13,301 nt of DNA, taken from contig CAZCXH010000146.1 of NCBI GenBank assembly GCA_964502525.1, positions 1 to 13,301 of the forward strand, in the 5' to 3' direction. This document shows, piece after piece, positions 7,433-13,301 of the stretch. Below the pieces are notes generated by a model. The model saw nothing but the letters and a program-made list of their open reading frames with translations, searched no databases and had not been told where the DNA came from. How positions within the stretch are numbered: position 1 is the first letter of the stretch; each line of letters opens with the position of its first letter. This DNA comes from DATLYB01 sp964502525 (GTDB taxonomy: Bacteria; Bacteroidota; Bacteroidia; Chitinophagales; CAIOSU01). A program made the position numbers and the translations under genes.

Positions 7433-8037
7433 AACCCCAGGTACTTGTGGATTTGCAATGACAATTCCCATTTCGGATGTTGTTTTATGTATTCTAAAAT
7501 TTGCGGGAGCATTTTTTCCGCTCTGCTCCATTCCGGTTGCAGGTACAATTTACACCCATCTGCCGCTTTTGACGCATTAAGTTCTCCCCATGCAAAGTCG
7601 GACTTGTTGAAAACGATAATTTTCAGTTCATCTGCATATTTGAAGATTTCCGGCAGCGGTTGTTTGAATTTTTTCGGAGAAAGGCAAATCCAGTCCCACT
7701 TTCCCGTGAGTGGATAGGCTCCCGATGTTTCAAGATGCGTTTTAAACCCGCTCTGCCTGAGCGCTTTTGTCAATGCACCCAGATCATGCATCAGCGGCTC
7801 GCCCCCGGTAATCACGGCAATCCGGCTTTTATGTTCTGACGCCTCTGTAACAATATCAGCAATAGTTCTTATTTGACTATCCTCTGCCTTCCACGACTCC
7901 TTCACATCACACCACGCGCACCCCACATCGCACCCCGCCAGGCGGATGAAATAAGCCGCCTTGCCCTGGTGGAAGCCCTCGCCCTGCAGCGTGCCGAACG
8001 CCTCCATCACCGGTATTTCCGTGGCGCGGTTGAACAT
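7426..8037 (-). CDS. queE: QueE, 7-carboxy-7-deazaguanine synthase
   Basis: A radical SAM enzyme that converts 6-carboxytetrahydropterin to 7-carboxy-7-deazaguanine, the ring contraction in queuosine (tRNA) and other deazapurine pathways. From the ATG at 8037 it is 203 aa, normal for the family. The N-terminal PVMEAFGTLQGEGFHQGKAAYFIRL block is the QueE substrate and fold signature. The cluster-binding cysteines are C36, C40 and C43 in CDVGCAWC (CX3CX2C), followed by WCDVKESW, and the SAM-binding GGEPLMHD lies at 78-85. An ATG at 8052 (five residues longer) is equally possible; the frame is open to 8136, but that extension has no QueE character. No queC, queD or queF is seen nearby. nupC lies upstream in the same direction. 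Confidence 0.94.
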   Translation of the reverse strand: MFNRATEIPVMEAFGTLQGEGFHQGKAAYFIRLAGCDVGCAWCDVKESWKAEDSQIRTIADIVTEASEHKSRIAVITGGEPLMHDLGALTKALRQSGFKTHLETSGAYPLTGKWDWICLSPKKFKQPLPEIFKYADELKIIVFNKSDFAWGELNASKAADGCKLYLQPEWSRAEKMLPQILEYIKQHPKWELSLQIHKYLGLP

Positions 8038-8052
8038 GACTTTTGCCTCCAT

Positions 8053-8363
8053 AAATGGCAAGAGCATCAAAGATAATGCCGCTAAGCAGGATGGAGATGA
8101 GGCGCGTACGGGGTTCGCTGCTGCCGTTTGTCGCATTGGCAGCGCAACTCGTCAGCTTATTATCACTACTCCATAACTCGGAAAGGCAGGCGCTCTGAAA
8201 TCATCGCGTCATTCTCGCGCCAGCAGGAGTGCCTCCCGCTTTCAGTTTATTTCAACCTTCGCAACAAAAAGTGATATCGGAAATCGTCATGCAATGCATT
8301 AGGTGGTTTCATATCATCAGATTATAGCGAAATAGACATAGCATAAGAGGAAATTTCGAACAT
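8053..8363. other. Spacer between nupC and queE, no gene recognised
   Basis: About 310 bp between the end of nupC and the start of queE, both on the minus strand. Open frames here are short and look like nothing I know. There are no heptamer tracts, no tRNA-like fold and no convincing terminator: a weak CGAAAT/ATTTCG pairing near 8329-8359 has no U-run. A possible -7 element for queE is listed separately. Confidence 0.5.
8068..8075 (-). promoter_or_regulatory. queE: Candidate -7 promoter element for queE
   Basis: On the minus strand this reads TATCTTTG, an exact match to TAnnTTTG. It is 15 nt upstream of the ATG at 8052 and 30 nt upstream of the ATG at 8037. The shorter protein would have a more ordinary leader. 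No TTTG is seen at the -33 position, so support is limited. Confidence 0.3.
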
Positions 8364-9662
8364 TCAATGCCACAGCGCCCCGGCAATGACAGCGGTCATG
8401 AGGCAGGCGAGGAAGCCGCCCAGCAGCGATTTGATGCCCAGCTCCGAAAGGCTTCTGCGCTGGTTGGGCGCCATCACCCCGATGCCGCCAATCTGGATGC
8501 CGATGGAGGAGAAGTTGGCGAAGCCGCACAGCGCATACGTGGCGATGACGATGGAACGCTGGTCGGAAAGCAGCCCGTCTTTGATCATTCCGGACATGGA
8601 GATGTAAGCGACAAACTCGTTGAGCACTGTTTTCTCGCCCAGCAGTTGTCCAACGGCAAGCATGTCGCTTCCGGCAACGCCCATGAGCCATGCGAGTGGT
8701 GAAAAAACATATCCGAAAATAAACTGAAGCGAAAGCCCGTCAAAGCGCTGGTTGCTGCTGGCACTGATGAGGTCGTTGAGACTGCCGATGGTGCCGATTT
8801 TGAAGAGGATGTAATTGAGCACCGCCATCAGCGCGATGAACACCACCAGCATCCCAGCCACGTTGAGCGCAAGCTTCAGCCCGTCAGTAGTGCCGTTGGC
8901 AATGGCATCGAGGATGTTGCTGCCGGCTTTTTCCTTGGGCACGTTCAGGTCTTTTGAAACCGCCTCGCCATTCACCTGCGGAAAAAGGATTTTGGCGCAT
9001 ACGATAGCCGCAGGCGCTGACATCACCGACTGCGACATCATCTGCAGCGCGTAGAACTGCTGCATCTCCGTGTCAGCGCCCCCGAGAAACTGCACATAGG
9101 CGCCCAGCACGCTGCCTGCTGTGTTTGCCATGCCGCCCACCATGATGCAGAGCAGCTCCGATTTTGTCATCGCGGGGATGTAGGGCTTGATCATCAGCGG
9201 GGCTTCGGTTTGCCCTAAAAATATATTAGCAGCATTTGACAAGCTTTCCGCCCCCGAAAGCTGCTTCATCGTTTTGCTCATCACCCATGCAAAACCAAAC
9301 ACGATGATTTGCAGCACGCCCAGATAATAGAGCAGCGAGGAGAGGGCAGCCATGAACACGATGTTGGGCAGCACGTTGATGGCGAACACGAAGCCCCATG
9401 ACTGTGTTTGGTCGGCAAGGTTGCCGAAGAGGAACTCCGTGCCGCGGTGCGAGAGGTCAATGAGGCGGACGAATGCGCGCGACAGGAAGGCGAAGACATC
9501 ATAGAAGCCGGGCACCTGGTACATGATGCCGATGGCGAACACGAGTTGCAGCACGATGCCCGCACCCACCAGCTTCCAGTCAATAGCTTTGCGGTTGTTG
9601 CTGAAGATGTAGCAAATGAAAATAAGCGTTGCGAGGCCTAAAAGCCCGCGCAGGATGGGCAT
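8364..9662 (-). CDS. nupC: NupC family concentrative nucleoside transporter
   Basis: A 432-aa inner-membrane protein, the usual length for bacterial concentrative nucleoside transporters (CNT/NupC family), which import nucleosides with Na+ or H+. The hydrophobic profile shows many helices, including residues 4-20, 32-49, 92-128, 265-287 and 415-430. Diagnostic motifs are GQTEAPLMIKPYI (150-162, first re-entrant hairpin), NEFVAY (348-353) and ALCGFANFSSIGIQIGG (377-393), regions that bind nucleoside and cation in the Vibrio CNT structure. Cation and nucleoside preference cannot be read here. Sampled lines are about 57-60% G+C against about 43-45% in sufB and tyrA, so composition differs from neighbours. 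It stands alone, with long spacers on both sides. Confidence 0.95.
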   Translation of the reverse strand: MPILRGLLGLATLIFICYIFSNNRKAIDWKLVGAGIVLQLVFAIGIMYQVPGFYDVFAFLSRAFVRLIDLSHRGTEFLFGNLADQTQSWGFVFAINVLPNIVFMAALSSLLYYLGVLQIIVFGFAWVMSKTMKQLSGAESLSNAANIFLGQTEAPLMIKPYIPAMTKSELLCIMVGGMANTAGSVLGAYVQFLGGADTEMQQFYALQMMSQSVMSAPAAIVCAKILFPQVNGEAVSKDLNVPKEKAGSNILDAIANGTTDGLKLALNVAGMLVVFIALMAVLNYILFKIGTIGSLNDLISASSNQRFDGLSLQFIFGYVFSPLAWLMGVAGSDMLAVGQLLGEKTVLNEFVAYISMSGMIKDGLLSDQRSIVIATYALCGFANFSSIGIQIGGIGVMAPNQRRSLSELGIKSLLGGFLACLMTAVIAGALWH

Positions 9663-9760
9663 GTAGTTTTCTTTCCTGAAAGATGAAAAGAATAATTGGA
9701 AAAAAGAATACCCACAGGAAGATTGTTACTGCAAGGTTTGTTTATGAACAGCTTTTTTCC

Positions 9761-9916
9761 GTTATTTGCTATACAGACGATAGCGAATGGTCAGCAGGCA
9801 GTATTATTTCGGATATTATTTCTTTCAATCCCAATCGGGGCTTGAACGCGCGTTGCCTTGCTGATAACAGATAAAGCGAGAGAACTCAGAAAGTCCCGGT
9901 TCATCCGGGATTTTTT
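9761..9916 (+). ncRNA. Candidate structured small RNA ending in an intrinsic terminator
   Basis: This stretch has no convincing coding frame but contains ordered pairing: a hairpin at 9764-9788 (ATTTGCTAT pairing with ATAGCGAAT, one G-U, 7-nt loop); a longer stem, TCAGCAGGCA (9791-9800) with TGCCTTGCTGA (9854-9864, one bulge), enclosing a small hairpin around 9825-9846; and then the terminator at 9894-9916. A terminator with no protein gene upstream on its strand suggests a non-coding transcript. I could not identify a family (6S-like RNA was considered but no diagnostic feature was found) or a clear promoter. The 5' end is a guess. Confidence 0.35.
9894..9916 (+). terminator. Rho-independent terminator
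   Basis: A 6-bp GC-rich stem TCCCGG (9894-9899) and CCGGGA (9905-9910) with a 5-nt loop, followed at once by six T residues (9911-9916). It points along the plus strand, whereas nupC on its left reads away on the minus strand, so it does not end any recognised protein gene. Confidence 0.75.
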
Positions 9917-9934
9917 GTTTTAAGGTGGTTCCGT

Positions 9935-10136
9935 TGGACTAAAGCGATAACCCCGACCTGAAGGTCGGGGCTATTGAAAGGAAGGGTACCAGGAGTTGAG
10001 GCTAAAGTCCGTACGTGGTCGAGGTTTAGCGAATCCCCTGAAGGTCGGGGCTATTGAAAAAAGGGAATCAGGAGTTGGGCTAAAGCCCTTGTGTGGTGGA
10101 GAGTTTAGCGAATCCCAACCTGAAGGTCGGGGTTAA
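9935..10136. repeat. 80-82 bp tandem repeat with embedded palindromes, about 2.5 copies
   Basis: The block starting CCTGAAGGTCGGGGCTATTG occurs at 9957 and 10037, and its first part again at 10119 (periods 80 and 82); part of a further copy precedes 9957. Each copy carries two palindromes: a GGGCTAAAGCCC type (9999-10010 imperfect, 10077-10088 perfect) and a CCCCGACCTGAAGGTCGGGG type (9951-9970 perfect; 10035-10050 and 10114-10132 degenerate). Copies also share AGGAGTTG and GTTTAGCGAATCC. The paired-palindrome layout resembles REP/BIME elements that RAYT-type transposases mobilise, but no transposase is in the window. Confidence 0.8.
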
Positions 10137-10164
10137 GGGAGCATCATAAAGAGATATTTAATAG

Positions 10165-10184
10165 CCCCGCCATTTATGACGGGG
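10165..10184. repeat. Imperfect GC-rich palindrome
   Basis: CCCCG (10165-10169) pairs with CGGGG (10180-10184) around CCATTTATGA, with further partial pairing inside. It resembles the palindromes of the adjacent 80-bp repeats but has a different core. No U-run follows, so it is unlikely to be an ordinary terminator. Confidence 0.5.
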
Positions 10185-10204
10185 TTTAATGAAAAAGAAA
10201 TATT

Positions 10205-10222
10205 TTGGGGCTTTAGCCCCAA
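10205..10222. repeat. Perfect palindrome just upstream of pheA
   Basis: TTGGGGC (10205-10211) and GCCCCAA (10216-10222) pair exactly around TTTA. It ends 14 nt before the pheA ATG and shares its core with the GGGCTAAAGCCC palindromes upstream (the same sequence on the other strand). In an mRNA this hairpin would sit in the pheA leader, close to the ribosome-binding region. Confidence 0.7.
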
Positions 10223-10236
10223 GACATATAAATAAG

Positions 10237-11076
10237 ATGAGTAAAGAGAAAAAAACGAAAGTTGCTATCCAGGGCATCGCTACCAGTTTTCATGACGTAG
10301 CGGCACAAACCTATTTCTATGAGCCGGTGGAAATTGTTGAATGCCTGACGTTTCACGCCTTGTGCGAGAAGCTGAAAAAAGGCGAGGCTGACTTTGCGGT
10401 GATGGCGATTGAGAACTCCATTGCCGGGAGCATCCTGCCGAATTACTTTTTATTGCAGGATTATCACTTCTCTATCGTGGGCGAATTGTATTTGCCCATT
10501 CACATGCACCTGCTTGCGCTGGAGGGTGTTGAGTTGAAAAATATTAAGAGCGTTGAGTCGCACCCGATGGCGATTCGCCAATGCTATGAGTTTTTACACA
10601 GCATGAACGGAATAGTGCTGAAAGAAAGCGATGATACTGCGATGTCAGCGCAAAAAATCAGCGGGATGAAACTGAAGGACACCGCAGCCCTCGGCAATGA
10701 GTTTACCGCGAAAAAATTCGGATTGAATATTTTAGAGAGGCGCGTGGAAACGAACAAGAAGAATTTCACCCGTTTCCTGATTCTTTCCCGCAACAGAAAG
10801 GCGTTGTCCGAAGCAAACAAGGCTTCGCTGAGCTTCGAGGTGGCTCACGAGGTGGGGAGCCTGGCTGATGTGCTGATGACGTTCAAGGAGAACAGCATCA
10901 ACCTCACGAAAATCCAGTCCATCCCGATTATCGGCAAGCCCGCGGAATATTCGATTCATGTGGATGTGGAGTGGAAGAAGCGGAAGAATTACAATGACGC
11001 GATACACGACATATTAAGGAAGGTGAGGAATCTGAATATATTGGGCGAGTATAAGAAAGCAGCGATAAAGTTTTAA
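10237..11076 (+). CDS. pheA: Prephenate dehydratase with C-terminal ACT domain
   Basis: Converts prephenate to phenylpyruvate, the committed step of phenylalanine synthesis, in the cytoplasm. 279 aa from the ATG at 10237, which fits a monofunctional dehydratase. The catalytic domain (about 7-184) shows MAIENSIAGSI (56-66), SVESHPMAIRQC (105-116) and the catalytic TRF (178-180) in NFTRFLILS. The ACT regulatory domain (about 199-275) has HEVGSLADVL in place of GALV and KIQSIPIIGKPAEY in place of the classical ESRP motif. The frame is open to an ATG at 10189, but those 16 residues cross a palindrome and lack family character, so I reject that start. There is no chorismate mutase domain. The aminotransferase and tyrA follow as a probable operon. 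Confidence 0.95.
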   Translation: MSKEKKTKVAIQGIATSFHDVAAQTYFYEPVEIVECLTFHALCEKLKKGEADFAVMAIENSIAGSILPNYFLLQDYHFSIVGELYLPIHMHLLALEGVELKNIKSVESHPMAIRQCYEFLHSMNGIVLKESDDTAMSAQKISGMKLKDTAALGNEFTAKKFGLNILERRVETNKKNFTRFLILSRNRKALSEANKASLSFEVAHEVGSLADVLMTFKENSINLTKIQSIPIIGKPAEYSIHVDVEWKKRKNYNDAIHDILRKVRNLNILGEYKKAAIKF

Positions 11077-11082
11077 AGTTCT

Positions 11083-11131
11083 GTTTACAGTTTACGGTTG
11101 GTGTAACAGTAAACAGTAAACCGTAAATATG
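11083..11131. repeat. Heptanucleotide tract, pheA-aminotransferase spacer, with inverted halves
   Basis: Seven 7-nt blocks: GTTTACA, GTTTACG, GTTGGTG, TAACAGT, AAACAGT, AAACCGT, AAATATG. The first half is GTTTAC-like and the second GTAAAC-like, so the tract folds on itself: CTGTTTAC (11081-11088) with GTAAACAG (11109-11116), or TTTACGGTT (11091-11099) with AACCGTAAA (11119-11127). It fills most of the 67-nt spacer. Confidence 0.75.
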
Positions 11132-11143
11132 TAAACGATAAGA

Positions 11144-12325
11144 ATGATACAACAGGCAAACAGGGTAGCTAACGTGGAGGAATATTACTTCTCCAAAAAG
11201 CTGGCGGAGGTAAAGACGCTTGACACGCCTGAGTTGCGCGTGATCAATCTCGGCATTGGCAGTCCCGACCTTGCGCCTGCGGAAAATGCGATTGAGGCTT
11301 TGGTGGAATCTGCTCGTAATCCAGCCAATCATGGATACCAGAGCTACAAGGGGATTCCGCAGCTAAGAAACGCAATCGCAGAGTTCAGCAAGAAAATCTA
11401 TAATGTAACGCTTGATCCTGAAACGATGATACTTCCGCTGATGGGTTCCAAGGAAGGCATCATGCACATCACGATGGCTTTTGTGAACGAGGGCGATGAA
11501 GTGCTGATTCCGAATCCAGGTTATCCAACTTACTCCTCCGTTGCAAAGCTGGCAGGAGCGAGGCTGGTAACTTATGATATGAAAGAAGAACTGAATTGGG
11601 GAGTTGATGTTGACTCGCTGAAAAGGAAAGACCTTTCGCGCGCGAAACTCATGTGGGTGAATTTTCCACACATGCCGACCGGACGGGTTGCTTCGCATGA
11701 CGAGTTGAAATCCCTGGTGGATATTGCAGGGGAAAATGATTTTTTGATCGTAAATGACAATCCTTACAGCCTTATATTGAATGATAACCCGGTAAGCATT
11801 CTTTCCATTGAAGGAGCGGATAACGTTGCCCTTGAACTTAATTCTCTCAGCAAATCACACAACATGGCGGGATGGAGGGTAGGGTGGGTTGCGGGAAAGA
11901 AAGAATATATTGATGCTATCCTGCGGGTGAAAAGCAATATGGATTCAGGGATGTTTCTTGGAATACAACAAGCGGCAGTGGCGTCATTAAAGAATGGAAA
12001 GAGTTGGTTTAAAGAACAGAATAAAATTTACCGCGAAAGACAAGCTGCGGCTTGCAGGATTCTGGACGAGCTGGGTTGCAGCTATTCCGCAAGCCAATCG
12101 GGACTATTTGTGTGGGCAAAAGTTTCGGATAAGGTCGCGGATGTGGAAGAATGGATTGACAGGATTTTGTATGGGACGAAAGTCTTCATCACTCCGGGAT
12201 TTATCTTTGGAGAAGCGGGAAAAAGGTTCATACGCATCTCGTTGTGCAGCCCGGTGGAAAAGATGGACGAAGCGTTGCAAAGGATAAAGAAGTTTAAAGC
12301 TCAAAGTCTAACATCTAACATCTAA
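11144..12325 (+). CDS. Pyridoxal-phosphate aminotransferase, class I/II (probably aromatic)
   Basis: A 393-aa fold-type I aminotransferase. Visible elements are NLGIGSPDLAP near the N-terminus (35-45), GSKEGI (101-106), IPNPGYPTY (122-130), NFPHMPTG (173-180), VNDNPYS (203-209, cofactor-binding Asp205), SLSKSHNMAGWRVGW (234-248, Schiff-base Lys237) and RFIRISLC (361-368, carboxylate-binding Arg364). Sequence style is close to the DapL/aspartate aminotransferase-like enzymes of Bacteroidota. Its place between pheA and tyrA suggests it transaminates phenylpyruvate and 4-hydroxyphenylpyruvate to Phe and Tyr; that specificity is inferred from context. The final residues (SLTSNI) and the TAA stop are encoded by a heptamer tract, so the natural C-terminus was probably altered there. 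Confidence 0.92.
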   Translation: MIQQANRVANVEEYYFSKKLAEVKTLDTPELRVINLGIGSPDLAPAENAIEALVESARNPANHGYQSYKGIPQLRNAIAEFSKKIYNVTLDPETMILPLMGSKEGIMHITMAFVNEGDEVLIPNPGYPTYSSVAKLAGARLVTYDMKEELNWGVDVDSLKRKDLSRAKLMWVNFPHMPTGRVASHDELKSLVDIAGENDFLIVNDNPYSLILNDNPVSILSIEGADNVALELNSLSKSHNMAGWRVGWVAGKKEYIDAILRVKSNMDSGMFLGIQQAAVASLKNGKSWFKEQNKIYRERQAAACRILDELGCSYSASQSGLFVWAKVSDKVADVEEWIDRILYGTKVFITPGFIFGEAGKRFIRISLCSPVEKMDEALQRIKKFKAQSLTSNI

Positions 12326-12358
12326 CATCTAATATCTACTATCTAACGTCTAACATCT
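12303..12358. repeat. Heptanucleotide tract, aminotransferase-tyrA junction
   Basis: Eight consecutive 7-nt units of AACATCT type fill 12303-12358: AAAGTCT, three AACATCT, AATATCT, ACTATCT, AACGTCT, AACATCT. It begins inside the aminotransferase, supplies that gene's TAA stop (12323-12325), and ends 7 nt before the tyrA ATG at 12366. Confidence 0.9.
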
Positions 12359-12365
12359 TTTTAAC

Positions 12366-13301
12366 ATGAAGATCACAATTGTCGGAGTAGGATTGATCGG
12401 AGGCTCGATGGCGCTTGATCTGCGCAAGGCAGGAACGGCAAGGCACATCATGGGCGTTGACCATCATCAGAAAAACGGGGCTAAGGCAGTAAGACTCAAA
12501 TTGGTTGATAAGATGCTTCCGCTGTCGGACGCGCTTCAAACCGATGTGGTGATTCTTTCAATTCCCGTTAATGCCTTGCAATCAGCGCTTCCTGAAATTC
12601 TGGATAAGATTGACGAAAAGACGGTGGTGATTGACACCGGCTCCACCAAAAACCAAATATGCAAATCAGTTTCAACTCATTCAAAACGGAATCAATTTGT
12701 GGCGGCTCATCCCATTGCCGGCACTGAAAACTCCGGTCCTGAGGCGGCTCTTGCCGGATTGTTCCGCAATAAAACGAACATCATCTGCGAAAAAAACAAA
12801 TCTTCCAAACACGCATTATCCGTGGCGGAAAAAATTTTTGACGTGCTTGGAATGAACACCGTTTTCATGGAGCCAAAGGAGCATGACAAGCATGTCGCGT
12901 ACGTGTCGCATCTTTCGCACGTAAGCTCCTTCCTGCTTGGGCAAACGGTGCTGGATATTGAAAAGGATGAAAAGAATATTTTCAACCTTGCAGGAAGCGG
13001 TTTCTCATCAACGGTGCGGCTCGCGAAAAGCTCTCCGGAAATGTGGGCACCGATATTTGAACAAAACCGCGAATATCTGAGCCAGGCGTTGCTCGAATAT
13101 ATCATGCACCTCCAGCGGTTCCATTACCATCTGATGAAGCGCGACACGAAGGAGCTTCAGAAAATCATGACCAAGGCAAATGAAATACGCAGGATACTCA
13201 ATGGAATTGAATTGAAGGGAGAAATTGAAAAAGGCAAAAGGCAAAGGGCAAAGGGCAAAAGGCAAAGGGCAAAAGGCAAAGGGCAAAAGGCAAAGGGCAA
13301 A
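12366..13301 (+). CDS. tyrA: Prephenate dehydrogenase (3' end open at window edge)
   Basis: 312 codons are visible from the ATG at 12366, with no stop before the edge. The enzyme oxidatively decarboxylates prephenate to 4-hydroxyphenylpyruvate for tyrosine synthesis. The N-terminal Rossmann motif is GVGLIGGS (7-14); VDHH (31-34) follows at the end of the second strand; DTGSTK (90-95) and AHPIAGTENSG (114-124, catalytic His115) form the active site; and YVSHLSHVSSF (179-189) with the C-terminal helices completes the dehydrogenase fold. The usual protein should end near residue 281 (TKANEIRRILNGIE). Instead the frame enters a heptamer tract and encodes KGKRQRA-like repeats to the edge. Whether a stop follows soon cannot be seen. 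It is the third gene of the probable pheA-aminotransferase-tyrA operon. Confidence 0.95.
   Translation, partial: MKITIVGVGLIGGSMALDLRKAGTARHIMGVDHHQKNGAKAVRLKLVDKMLPLSDALQTDVVILSIPVNALQSALPEILDKIDEKTVVIDTGSTKNQICKSVSTHSKRNQFVAAHPIAGTENSGPEAALAGLFRNKTNIICEKNKSSKHALSVAEKIFDVLGMNTVFMEPKEHDKHVAYVSHLSHVSSFLLGQTVLDIEKDEKNIFNLAGSGFSSTVRLAKSSPEMWAPIFEQNREYLSQALLEYIMHLQRFHYHLMKRDTKELQKIMTKANEIRRILNGIELKGEIEKGKRQRAKGKRQRAKGKGQKAKGK
13233..13301. repeat. Heptanucleotide tract GGCAAA(A/G) at the tyrA 3' end
   Basis: Nine full 7-nt units plus six bases of a tenth run from 13233 to the window edge, alternating irregularly between GGCAAAA and GGCAAAG with no other change. It is the purest tract in the window and may continue beyond it. 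On the plus strand none of the three frames contains a stop within the tract. Confidence 0.95.

Noticed and set aside
7340..7531. Upstream extension of the OmpA-family gene to 7531
   Set aside because: It would overlap the conserved queE C-terminus by about 100 nt and place about 64 residues before the hydrophobic signal. The ATG at 7339 is more plausible, though not certain.
8038..8136. N-terminal extension of queE
   Set aside because: The added residues have no QueE features, and the protein from 8037 or 8052 has the normal family length.
8138..8363. Search for tRNA, riboswitch or terminator in the nupC-queE spacer
   Set aside because: No cloverleaf, no T-loop consensus and no stem followed by a T-run could be found.
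9824..9846. Single sequence resembling a CRISPR repeat (TTTCAATCCC ... CTTGAAC)
   Set aside because: Only one copy exists, with no spacers and no cas genes. It is better explained as a small hairpin (TTCAA/TTGAA with CCC/GGG).
9683..9874. 63-residue plus-strand open frame upstream of the terminator
   Set aside because: It overlaps the paired segments of the candidate RNA, has no recognisable domain or signal, and its composition is ordinary for chance frames in AT-rich spacer.
10189..10236. N-terminal extension of pheA from the ATG at 10189
   Set aside because: The 16 extra residues are encoded across a palindrome and precede the conserved start; the ATG at 10237 gives the normal length.

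Overview
The window looks like the chromosome of an uncultured member of the Bacteroidota. The evidence is the family-specific form of the proteins (LolD, RecQ, the OmpA/PD40 protein, QueE and the PheA-aminotransferase-TyrA set), the absence of clear Shine-Dalgarno sequences, a few matches to the Bacteroidota -7 promoter element TAnnTTTG, and intergenic palindromes of a kind common in that phylum. Base composition looks to be in the mid-40s percent GC, with nupC visibly richer. Almost all genes are core metabolism or cell envelope. I see no phage, insertion sequence, CRISPR array, tRNA or rRNA.

Layout. Positions 1-1541 (minus strand) carry the first codons of sufC preceded by complete sufB, part of the SUF iron-sulfur cluster assembly operon. 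Reading divergently from about 1657 (plus) are a LolD-type ABC ATPase, RecQ helicase and a GT4-like glycosyltransferase. The glycosyltransferase probably starts at a TTG that overlaps the recQ stop. A perfect 16-bp inverted repeat separates this group from a convergent minus-strand set: nupC (nucleoside transporter), queE (queuosine precursor synthesis) and an OmpA-family TPR/PD40 envelope protein with the domain order of the type IX secretion protein PorE. The nupC-pheA interval (9663-10236) holds a candidate structured small RNA ending in a good intrinsic terminator, then about 2.5 copies of an 80-82 bp palindrome-rich repeat. From 10237 to the right edge (plus) run pheA, a class I/II aminotransferase and tyrA, which together form the terminal steps of phenylalanine and tyrosine synthesis from prephenate.

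The most unusual feature is a set of six degenerate tandem tracts, all with a 7-nt period but each with its own unit sequence. They lie in or beside spacers between co-oriented genes: lolD/recQ, queE/ompA (two tracts), pheA/aminotransferase, aminotransferase/tyrA, and the 3' end of tyrA. Several run into coding sequence. The last residues of the aminotransferase come from one, the probable start codon of the OmpA protein lies in another, and tyrA stays open through nearly ten heptamers to the window edge, encoding a Lys/Arg-rich heptapeptide repeat. I find no new defence or biosynthetic system. The heptamer tracts, the 80-bp repeats and the candidate RNA are the parts worth following up.
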